From Chryseobacterium oleae (GTDB taxonomy: Bacteria > Bacteroidota > Bacteroidia > Flavobacteriales > Weeksellaceae), in contig NZ_FOVD01000001.1 of the NCBI RefSeq assembly GCF_900115055.1, positions 310,001 through 374,000 on the forward strand: DNA of 64,000 bases, given 5' to 3'. This document shows positions 45,197 through 52,422 of the stretch, piece by piece (the first letter of the stretch is position 1; every line of letters begins with the position of its first letter). The translations under genes and the position numbers were made by a program. Below the pieces are notes generated by a model, which saw only the letters and a list, made by a program, of their open reading frames with translations, ran no database searches and had not been told where the DNA came from.

Positions 45197-45391
45197 TTAG
45201 CACTGAACAGTTCCACAAACGTGAAGTCTGTCCTGAGTTTTAATTGTATGAGTCGGGTGATCGTGATCTCCTGCAGGAGCAATTCCTAAACCACCTTGTA
45301 ATTTTTTAGACAAATCTTTGTCCAGAGCTGTTACGAAGCTTTCGATCTTAAGATCGTCGATGTTTAGCTTCATCTTTTTGTTGTTTTCCAT
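45197..45391 (-). CDS. Class I lanthipeptide precursor (Bacteroidota, Gly-Gly leader)
   Basis: A 64-residue peptide. Residues 1-34 are a leader, MKLNIDDLKIESFVTALDK followed by DLSKKLQGG, resembling pinensin-type leaders with a double-glycine cleavage site. The 30-residue core starts LGIAPAGDHDHPTHTIKT, ending QDRLHVCGTVQC: four Thr, no Ser, two Cys. At most two thioether rings can form; Thr27-Cys30 (core numbering) and Thr18 or Thr15 to Cys25 are plausible. Four His and three Asp make it a likely metal ligand. It has its own operator-controlled promoter (45449-45482) and terminator, and is separated from the biosynthetic genes by a convergent repeat gap. Confidence 0.88.
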   Translation of the reverse strand: MENNKKMKLNIDDLKIESFVTALDKDLSKKLQGGLGIAPAGDHDHPTHTIKTQDRLHVCGTVQC

Positions 45392-45448
45392 AATAAAACA
45401 TTTTTTTAATTTGGCCTACTCTTTAAGGGTTTCGGCTTTCCCTTGTTG

Positions 45449-45482
45449 TAAAGATACTTATTTTATTGCAACAAAGTTGCAT
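45449..45482 (-). promoter_or_regulatory. Promoter and Fur-family-type operator of the precursor gene
   Basis: On the minus strand TATCTTTA (45449-45456) resembles the -7 box; the inverted repeat TTGCAACAAAGTTGCAT (plus strand 45466-45482) lies 10-26 bases upstream of it. The operator would block polymerase when occupied. The stop codon region of the TonB receptor overlaps it by position (45490). Confidence 0.65.
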
Positions 45483-45489
45483 TTAAATG

Positions 45490-47679
45490 TTAAAATTTCA
45501 CTCCAATTTGCAATTTAAAATTGAACGGATTACTTTCTTTATACATCCACGCCTCTCCTACCACAGCAGTCCAGTCGGAATTGTATCTTGGCTGTACATT
45601 TCCATCGGTGATGTATCTTTTATTCAGAAGGTTATCCAATATTCCTCGGACAAACCATTTTTTATACTGATACATGATACTTGCATCCAGTTTTACAAAA
45701 TCAGGAATACGAACTCCCGGTACATCAGTTTCACGCAGTAATGCAGCGGTTTCTCCCAATGCTAAAGAAAGTCCATGAAGTTTTCCTTTCTGGAATTTGT
45801 ACATCACCCAGGTATTGATCTGATGTCTCGGTACACTTGAAAACCTCTTTCCGACAAGTTCCGATGCATAAGGATCTTTTGAATACACGGAATTGATATA
45901 AGAATAATTCGCTGTCAGCGTAATATTGGGATAAATGGAACCGATCACATCGATCTCAATTCCTTTATTCCTTACCTGATTAAGCTGAGTCATAATTCCG
46001 GTAGCCGGATTCTGAGAGAATGAATTGTTCCGGATAATTCTGTAAGCACTTATAGAAGTGGACAATAAACCATCAAACCAATCCTTTTTTAATCCGATTT
46101 CAGTATTATAACTTTCCAGAGGCTTCCATTCTTTTCCCTGTGGATCCGTACCCGCCATCGGGTCAAAACTCTGATCATAAGAAAAGAAAGCCGCAAAATT
46201 CTTTTGAATCATATACGTCACACCAACCCTCGGATTGAATGCATGATGTCTGTAGGTTTTGCTTTCCCCATCCGGAGTATAAGGTCCTTTAAGATAACGG
46301 TCCCTCGTATTTTTACTGTACCTGAATCCTGCATCTACAAATAACCTGTCCCAGAATTTAACAGTATTGTACACATAACCACCAATAGTTTTGTCTTTCG
46401 ATGTGGTGTAATCAATCTGACCGTCTGGTTCAGGCTGTATCAATAGGTCACGGTCTATTCCGTAGTTCAGCAGGTTTCGGTTAAAAACAAATTCATTCGC
46501 TCCCTGAATATGTTCCGTATTGCTTTTACTGCTGTTAAAATCTGCACCGGCAAGTACGGTATGAACGATATTCGGACTGATATTGTAGCTCCCGCTCACA
46601 AAAAGTTGTGTATTGTAAGTAAGGTATTTCTGTTTATTTCTAAAGCTGGAACGAAGTGCATTTCCTTCATCATCAAACATCGGCGGCGTGTAGCTGGCTG
46701 TTCCTCCCAGAAGACTCCACTGATCCAACGGTGTACTTTTAATGGAAGACTGGGAAACTATTTTCCACCTGTCGTTAAAATTATGATTGAAGACCAATCT
46801 TCCGTAATGTTCATCAAGCTTTGAGGTTGGTAAATTCGGATCACCCTGATAGTTGGCTTTCCATGGATGCTTTTGAACGGTTTTCTCAGTTTCATACTGA
46901 ATAAAATTGCTCGATTCCAGGGCTCTTCCCTGAATCATATTCCATTCGGCAATAAAGAATGTATTTTTACTGATATTGTACTGAACAACAGGTGCTACAA
47001 CGAATTTCCGGCGCTTTGCATATTCTGCATAATACCCCTGAGATTCATAAGCCGCATTGAACCGAAAAGAAAAGCCTTTTTCCTTTACAGCACTTCCAAG
47101 ATCCACCGCAGCCCGGTAGAAGCCGAAACTTCCGGCAGCAATATTGGCCTCCCCGATCCTGTTCGCCCGCGGAGCTTTGGTATTGATATTTAAAGAACCT
47201 CCTCCGGTCCCCATTGAATTGACAAAACCAGCCGGTCCTTTAATCACATCCACCTGTTCTATTAAAGACACATCTTCCTGCGAAAGTCCTCCCGCAAAAG
47301 AAGGAAGCCCGTTTCTGAAAGTGCTCACAGGGCTGAAACCGCGCAGCTGGGCATTGTATGTTCCGGCAAAAACATTCCCTGCTCCGGTAGCATCCCCAAT
47401 ATAGATTCCGCTTACGTTTCTAAGCGCATCCTGTACATCAAAGGCACCCTGAAGATTTAAAAGGTTGCTTTTGATGCTCACAATATTCTGTGGAATTTCC
47501 AGCAGCCTGTCATTTCGCTTCAGATTTCCGGAAAGACTGTCTGTTTTAATCTGCTTCATGGCGGTTAATACTACTTCATCTATGTTCTTTGCAGACAGGG
47601 AATCTTTCTTTTCCTGTGCACATACTAAAGAAAACGTCCCCAAAAGGGCAGCTGTCAATAGGACGTTATTTTTCTTCAT
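45490..47679 (-). CDS. TonB-dependent siderophore-type receptor
   Basis: A 729-residue outer-membrane receptor with signal peptide MKKNNVLLTAALLGTFSLVCAQ. The plug follows: IPQNIVSIKSNLLNLQGAFDVQDALRNVSGIYIGDA, then AQLRGFSPVSTFRNGLPSF and VDVIKGPAGFVNSMGTGGGSLNINTKAP, all characteristic of FhuE/FoxA-type siderophore receptors. The barrel ends NPFNFKLQIGVKF with a terminal Phe. It is expected to import a metal chelate with TonB energy. It is the last gene after the two permeases (11-bp gap) and 98 bp before the lanthipeptide precursor, making the modified peptide, bound to metal, its most natural candidate ligand. That ligand is inference. Confidence 0.9.
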   Translation of the reverse strand: MKKNNVLLTAALLGTFSLVCAQEKKDSLSAKNIDEVVLTAMKQIKTDSLSGNLKRNDRLLEIPQNIVSIKSNLLNLQGAFDVQDALRNVSGIYIGDATGAGNVFAGTYNAQLRGFSPVSTFRNGLPSFAGGLSQEDVSLIEQVDVIKGPAGFVNSMGTGGGSLNINTKAPRANRIGEANIAAGSFGFYRAAVDLGSAVKEKGFSFRFNAAYESQGYYAEYAKRRKFVVAPVVQYNISKNTFFIAEWNMIQGRALESSNFIQYETEKTVQKHPWKANYQGDPNLPTSKLDEHYGRLVFNHNFNDRWKIVSQSSIKSTPLDQWSLLGGTASYTPPMFDDEGNALRSSFRNKQKYLTYNTQLFVSGSYNISPNIVHTVLAGADFNSSKSNTEHIQGANEFVFNRNLLNYGIDRDLLIQPEPDGQIDYTTSKDKTIGGYVYNTVKFWDRLFVDAGFRYSKNTRDRYLKGPYTPDGESKTYRHHAFNPRVGVTYMIQKNFAAFFSYDQSFDPMAGTDPQGKEWKPLESYNTEIGLKKDWFDGLLSTSISAYRIIRNNSFSQNPATGIMTQLNQVRNKGIEIDVIGSIYPNITLTANYSYINSVYSKDPYASELVGKRFSSVPRHQINTWVMYKFQKGKLHGLSLALGETAALLRETDVPGVRIPDFVKLDASIMYQYKKWFVRGILDNLLNKRYITDGNVQPRYNSDWTAVVGEAWMYKESNPFNFKLQIGVKF

Positions 47680-47690
47680 TTTGTCAATAT

Positions 47691-49139
47691 TTATTGTTTA
47701 AATTTTCTGATCAGCACCAATCCTCCGATCCAGCAACCCAGACTTATGATCCATAAGAACAGTGTTCCTGATATGAATTCTGATATGCTTACGTTGTGAT
47801 GTTTTATTGTAAAAGTGGGCAGCTTTTTAAGTTCTTCAGGTGTGAACTTAGCTATGGTCCGTGTTCCGTCTTTCATGGAGAAAACCCTGTCGTAGAAGTA
47901 GGTTTGCCATTCGTGTTGGAAGTCTTTGACATCCTGTTTATATGCCTGATAATCTGCCCGGCTTGTTCTGGCTAAAAGGGTAAAAAGGTGTTCTGTACTC
48001 TGAACAGGATTATATCTAATTAATCTGTAGGCCGTCTGATTGGCCTTTTGATCTCCTTCCCATAAAGAATCGATGACCGCTTTCATACGGTTTTGCTTGA
48101 TATAATAATAGCCTGCGAAAAAGGCATCATTTTGATTGTCAATAGTATCCGAAGGAATATAAGCCGGAGCATATCTCGGAAAGTTTCTGTAAAAACTATC
48201 GACAACCATCTTAGGTTTCATAGCCCAGACTTCATCACTGATTTGCCTGTCTTTTTCTTCAAGATCAAGAAGTTTTAGATCGGAAGGATGTTGCATTTGT
48301 GCGGTCTTATTGATCGCCAGTGGCAGCAAAAACATCAGAAAAACCCAGACTGCAATACAGGTGAACAGGTTAAACACACTGTTTCCATCCAAAGCAATAA
48401 TCACAAAACATAATGATATCCAGAGTACACAATATGAAAACAGTAAAAAGATCCAGAGAAAAGCATCCTTAACCGATGGAAATCCAGACGGAGAAAGCAA
48501 CATTCCCAAAATATTCACTATAAATGCAGCTAAAAAAACAATGATCAAGCGGGTCAGAAGTTTACCGAATAATACTCTTTTTAAGCTTCCACCCTGAACA
48601 ATCAGAAGATTACTGATTCCCTTTTCTTTTTCGGAAGAGATGACATTATACGCCAAAACAATGATCAGAAGCGGAATTAAATACAGATTGACATACAAAA
48701 GATCCAATCGTCCTTCGAAAAGGATGGAAGGATTAATCATTTCCCGGTCAACAGCAGCATAATCCGTGTAATAATTCACTTTTTCAGTAACCGGAGTGAT
48801 GTCTTTTATTCCCGAAGCTAAACCCGTCATAGGATAAGGTTGATCGAAAGCAATACGCGGATATCTATAATCAATAACATAAGGATTTCCTGCATTTTCC
48901 GCCTGCTGCTTTTTCTCAACGCTGGCTGTATCTGTAAAAGCCTGAAGTGTGCTATGGTAATCTTTGACAGATTCTTTTTTCGCTTCTTCAATGGCTGACA
49001 ACTTGTTTTTGGTCAAAACATTCCCTGAGTAAATCGCATAACCAGCAATAACAAAGAAAAAAAAGAACAGTATCCATACAGCAGACTGCCGGGCAATGTG
49101 TTTCCATTCGTATAACAGCAACATGATCTTATCCTTCAT
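47691..49139 (-). CDS. ABC-2 type permease, DUF3526-like
   Basis: A 482-residue membrane protein: an N-terminal helix (WILFFFFFVIAGYAIY), a 150-residue periplasmic loop (RYPRIAFDQPYPMTGLASG), a helix pair LLYVNLYLIPLLIIVLAYNVISSEKEKGISNLLIVQGGSLKR, three further helices, a second loop, and a last helix FISGTLFLWIISLGCWIGGL. The ISSEKEKG coupling motif and the loops match DUF3526 permeases. It overlaps the preceding permease gene by 11 bases, so both are co-expressed. With the ATPase at 50805 they form one ABC transporter. Confidence 0.82.
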   Translation of the reverse strand: MKDKIMLLLYEWKHIARQSAVWILFFFFFVIAGYAIYSGNVLTKNKLSAIEEAKKESVKDYHSTLQAFTDTASVEKKQQAENAGNPYVIDYRYPRIAFDQPYPMTGLASGIKDITPVTEKVNYYTDYAAVDREMINPSILFEGRLDLLYVNLYLIPLLIIVLAYNVISSEKEKGISNLLIVQGGSLKRVLFGKLLTRLIIVFLAAFIVNILGMLLSPSGFPSVKDAFLWIFLLFSYCVLWISLCFVIIALDGNSVFNLFTCIAVWVFLMFLLPLAINKTAQMQHPSDLKLLDLEEKDRQISDEVWAMKPKMVVDSFYRNFPRYAPAYIPSDTIDNQNDAFFAGYYYIKQNRMKAVIDSLWEGDQKANQTAYRLIRYNPVQSTEHLFTLLARTSRADYQAYKQDVKDFQHEWQTYFYDRVFSMKDGTRTIAKFTPEELKKLPTFTIKHHNVSISEFISGTLFLWIISLGCWIGGLVLIRKFKQ

Positions 49140-50562
49140 AGTTTACAAAATAATTTAGTTTAATAATGAGTCCGAAGAATACGATCAATACTAAGGTCCA
49201 AAACAGCAAGGACCAAACCGCCGTCATATGATGCGAGATCACAGACCCGACAGATGGATATTCATATTGAAAATCCGGAAGGCTGCTGTAGAAATCCCTG
49301 TTATTTATTTGAGTTTTATCAGAAATGGCAAGCTGCAGCTCTCTTCTGTTCAGCCTGTCCATCATATCATTTCTATAATGTTCAGCTTTATTAAAAAAAT
49401 CAATGTGATGATAGACATCTGTTCCCGCAAAACCCATGGATAATTGGCGCACCGCAATAAACGGATTGATGAGTCCCATATTATCCATCAACTTTTGCTG
49501 CTGTTCAAACTGATCTTCCACTTTTTTGGAATAAAACCTGCTCACTTTATTTTCATAAGCTTCTGCCTGTATCAGATCAAGGGCAAAACGGATTTTTTCA
49601 GGTAATTGAGTGATATTATTTACATTAAACTCTTTAAGATGCTGATTCAGATGAGCTTCAGATCTTTCTGTATAAGTTCCGTCCTGGCCAAGTCCTTTAT
49701 CAAATCCTGTTTTAATATTATGCTCAAATTCGTGGTAAGACGGCAGTGGATATAGACCGTCAGCTGCTGAACTGCCGAATTTTGGAATAAGCAGAACACA
49801 AAGGATCCAAAGTGTAATACTGGTCATCAATGAAGACCATGAAGAACGGCTGAACGCTGAGATCAACAGAACAACGCCGGAAATCAGAAAGAAATAAACG
49901 GCGTATAAACCGAACCAGCAAAATGCTCTTATCAAATGATTGACAGGTTCGTTTTCAAAAACCAGGCCTGTTACAATTACAGCAAACGGAGGAACGGTAA
50001 ATAACAGAACTGCCAGATAAAGGGCCATGAATTTTCCAGCAGCCAGATGTCCAAACGTAGCGCCCTGCACAGACAGAAGTTTCAAAAAACCTTTCTCACG
50101 TTCGGAGGAGATGCACGAAAATCCCAAACCAATAACAAATAACGGCATCAGCCACTGAAAAAAAAACGCAGTATTAAGATCCGGTCTTCTCATAAAGGCC
50201 TCCAGATCCGGCAGTCTGTTAGAATGTATCTGCGGGCGTTTGTGCGCCTCAACTCTATAATAATTTTCAGAATAAACAGCAGTCCCCGATTCCAGGAGCG
50301 ACAAATAACTTACAGGTTTAAAAAGGAAAGTTCCCCAATGTGCGGCACTGTGATTGCCGCGGTCCTGATTTTTCCATTCCCTGTCTACAAGTTCCTTAGC
50401 TTCTTTATTTTTGATGGAAGTGGTACGAAGTTGTGTATAATTGCTTCCCCAAACACCCAGCAGAATCAGAATATAAAACAATACAAATATTTTCAGTCCA
50501 TTTTCCTGAAATACCCTAAACTCATGTTTAGCCACTAAAAGTGTTATCTTTAAATCCGTCAT
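49129..50562 (-). CDS. ABC-2 type permease, DUF3526-like (second subunit)
   Basis: A 477-residue paralogue of the next gene with the same layout: FVLFYILILLGVW, a long loop, LMPLFVIGLGFSCISSEREKGFLKLLSVQGATFGHLAAG, central helices, second loop, and a final helix LLFWTLVLIVFFGLII. CISSEREKG is shared with its partner (ISSEKEKG). It is the first gene of the permease-receptor operon, with a promoter (TACTTTTG, 50679-50686) covered by two operators. The transporter may protect the producer, export the peptide or move it inward across the inner membrane. Confidence 0.82.
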   Translation of the reverse strand: MTDLKITLLVAKHEFRVFQENGLKIFVLFYILILLGVWGSNYTQLRTTSIKNKEAKELVDREWKNQDRGNHSAAHWGTFLFKPVSYLSLLESGTAVYSENYYRVEAHKRPQIHSNRLPDLEAFMRRPDLNTAFFFQWLMPLFVIGLGFSCISSEREKGFLKLLSVQGATFGHLAAGKFMALYLAVLLFTVPPFAVIVTGLVFENEPVNHLIRAFCWFGLYAVYFFLISGVVLLISAFSRSSWSSLMTSITLWILCVLLIPKFGSSAADGLYPLPSYHEFEHNIKTGFDKGLGQDGTYTERSEAHLNQHLKEFNVNNITQLPEKIRFALDLIQAEAYENKVSRFYSKKVEDQFEQQQKLMDNMGLINPFIAVRQLSMGFAGTDVYHHIDFFNKAEHYRNDMMDRLNRRELQLAISDKTQINNRDFYSSLPDFQYEYPSVGSVISHHMTAVWSLLFWTLVLIVFFGLIIKLNYFVNYEG

Positions 50563-50804
50563 GCATTCATATTTGACTGTTTCACCTTTGGATAATCTGT
50601 GATATGAAACTTCTGAAACAATTTCATAGGCAATAAAAATTCATTTATTCTCACTAAATCACTATTGCAACATTGTAGCAAAAGTAATCATTAATTTCAA
50701 TAATGCACTATTGTTGCAATAAAATATTGACAAAATTTTTCCCTTTCAATTTAAATGTCGGATTTGTGGGTGAATCAGAGAGAAGTCTTAGTATTCAGGA
50801 TCAA
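50563..50804. other. Regulatory gap between ATPase and permease genes
   Basis: 242 bp, no gene. It contains the promoter and operators of the permease operon (50665-50719). Confidence 0.6.
50665..50719 (-). promoter_or_regulatory. Promoter with two operators before the permease-receptor operon
   Basis: TTGCAACATTGTAGCAA (50665-50681) is a one-mismatch 8-1-8 palindrome and overlaps the -7 box TACTTTTG (minus strand, 50679-50686). ATGCACTATTGTTGCAA (50703-50719) covers the expected -33 position. Occupancy of either would repress. Confidence 0.72.
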
Positions 50805-51506
50805 TCACCTCTGCATATAATCCATGTATATTTCCTCCAGCTCATTAGCTGTGACTCCTGAGGTTTTCATTTCTTTTACCAATACTCCACTTTTAAGAAT
50901 TCCGATACGGCTGCATGTTTCTCTTACCCGGAAAATATCATGAGAAGCCATGAGTATCGCCGCTCCTTCCTCAGCCAGTTTTTTAAGCAAAGCGGAAAGT
51001 TCATTACTAGCCAGCGGATCCAGACCACTAGCCGGTTCATCCAGTAAATACACCTTGGCTTTTTTCGCGTAAGCAATGGCAATACCTACTTTCTGCCTCA
51101 TCCCTTTGGAATAGGCTCCTGTTTTTTTGTTGTGCGAATCCCTTTGCAGTCCGCATGAAGTAAGAATACCGGAAAGCTCTTCCGTACTGTAATTTTTCCC
51201 AGCCAGTTTACAGAAATAGTACAGATTCTCAATCCCCGTTAAGTAAGGATAGAGGTTGACATTTTCAGGAATATACCCTATGATTTCCCTTGCTTCTTTG
51301 GCATGTGTACTGGTATCAATATCATTAAGAAGTGTAGTCCCCGAATCGGGTTTTAAAAAACCCAGTAACATATTTAAAGTGGTAGATTTTCCGGCACCAT
51401 TCGGACCTAATAAGCCATAGATTTCTCCTTCTGCTACGGATAAAGAAAGTCCTTTTACCGCTTCTTTTCCATTGTATGATTTCCTTGTATTTTCAATCCT
51501 GATCAT
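50805..51506 (-). CDS. ABC transporter ATPase (CcmA/DrrA-like)
   Basis: A 233-residue ATP-binding protein: Walker A IYGLLGPNGAGKSTTLNMLLGFL, Q-loop region REIIGYIPENVNLYPYLTG, signature GAYSKGMRQKVGIAIAY, Walker B KVYLLDEPASGLDPL and switch ASHDIFR. It lacks membrane segments, so it powers the two DUF3526 permeases downstream on the same strand. A 243-bp gap with a separate promoter lies between them. Its own promoter is shared, divergently, with the Fur-family regulator and carries two operators. Confidence 0.88.
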   Translation of the reverse strand: MIRIENTRKSYNGKEAVKGLSLSVAEGEIYGLLGPNGAGKSTTLNMLLGFLKPDSGTTLLNDIDTSTHAKEAREIIGYIPENVNLYPYLTGIENLYYFCKLAGKNYSTEELSGILTSCGLQRDSHNKKTGAYSKGMRQKVGIAIAYAKKAKVYLLDEPASGLDPLASNELSALLKKLAEEGAAILMASHDIFRVRETCSRIGILKSGVLVKEMKTSGVTANELEEIYMDYMQR

Positions 51507-51549
51507 AAGCTATATTGTGTTTGATTTAAATGCTCTATCGCTATCTTTA

Positions 51550-51604
51550 ATGCAATAATGTTTCAAAAATAAAGATTATATTTGTTACTGCAACAATATG
51601 GCAT
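51550..51604. promoter_or_regulatory. Divergent promoters with two operators (ATPase / Fur-family regulator)
   Basis: ATGCAATAATGTTTCAA (51550-51566) overlaps the minus-strand -7 box TATTTTTG (51564-51571). CTGCAACAATATGGCAT (51588-51604) covers its -33 GTTG (51591-51594), exactly 19 bp away. On the plus strand TATATTTG (51577-51584) is the -7 box of the regulator, and the second operator would cover its start site. This implies autoregulation. Confidence 0.72.
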
Positions 51605-51632
51605 TAATTATATTGAAATTTATTCAGAAATC

Positions 51633-52013
51633 ATGAAACAGTCGAGAAATACAATAGCAAGAAAAGAAATCACAAAGCTCATCCACGAATCAGGAGTCGC
51701 TTTGTCCCATGCGGAATTGCAGGGTCTATTGGATGGACTCTGTGATCGTGTAACAACCTACAGAGTACTGGAAAGATTAATGGATGAAGGCATCATCCAT
51801 AAAGTGGTGGATATTGACGGTACCATCAAGTATGCGGAATGTCATACCTGCACAACGGAAATTCATCATCATGATCATCTGCATTTCAGCTGTGAGCAGT
51901 GCAAAACAGTGACGTGTGTAGAAGATGTGGAGCCAAAAATTAAATTACCGGTAAGCTATAAGGTTCATAAGATTAATCTGACGGTGTCGGGAATCTGTCC
52001 GAACTGCCAGTAA
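51633..52013 (+). CDS. Fur/Zur-family metalloregulator
   Basis: A 126-residue regulator from the ATG at 51633 (an upstream TTG would lie in the operator). Residues 1-70 form the winged helix (FSHAEL-like VALSHAELQGLLDGLCDRVTTYRVLERLMDEG). The sensor shows TEIHHHDHLHFSCEQC (residues 75-90) with Cys87 and Cys90, and GICPNC (120-125) with Cys122 and Cys125: the four-Cys structural zinc site. Sequence alone cannot separate Fur, Zur, Mur or PerR; the His-rich motif fits Zur. Its position beside seven matching inverted repeats identifies it as the probable regulator of the lanthipeptide locus. Confidence 0.85.
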   Translation: MKQSRNTIARKEITKLIHESGVALSHAELQGLLDGLCDRVTTYRVLERLMDEGIIHKVVDIDGTIKYAECHTCTTEIHHHDHLHFSCEQCKTVTCVEDVEPKIKLPVSYKVHKINLTVSGICPNCQ

Positions 52014-52422
52014 TCATCCGTATTTTACCTTGAATTATTAAAACACGAATTACACTAATATTTATCACGAGTGACACAAATATATTGGACGAAAATTTGT
52101 GGTATTTGTGGTTAGAGAGACTTAAAAAATCAAACTGTTTATTTCACGCAAAGCTTTATCTAAAAGGCTTTTGACTTCAAGGGGAGCAAAGGATTATGAC
52201 TTCGTCATTGATTAAGCGTACGTTTTATGCAGGCGCTTCATCGAATCAATCGAAGATTGATTTTTCTCTTTGTATTTCTTAAACTATCCGATGTTATAGT
52301 AAAACTTTGCGTTTATGAAAACACGAATTGCACTAATATTTTCACGAATAACACTAATGTATTGGACTCAATAGTGGCATTTGTGAAAATATTAGTGGTT
52401 TTTGTGGTTAAAAAATCGAAAG
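52014..52422. repeat. Repeat-rich gap after the regulator
   Basis: 409 bp. CACGAATTACACTAAT units lie at about 52040-52125 and 52320-52410; a copy of the 222-352 family lies at about 52195-52320. No gene. The same units occur at 44.5-45.1 kb, so they bound the precursor-to-regulator half of the locus. Confidence 0.65.
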
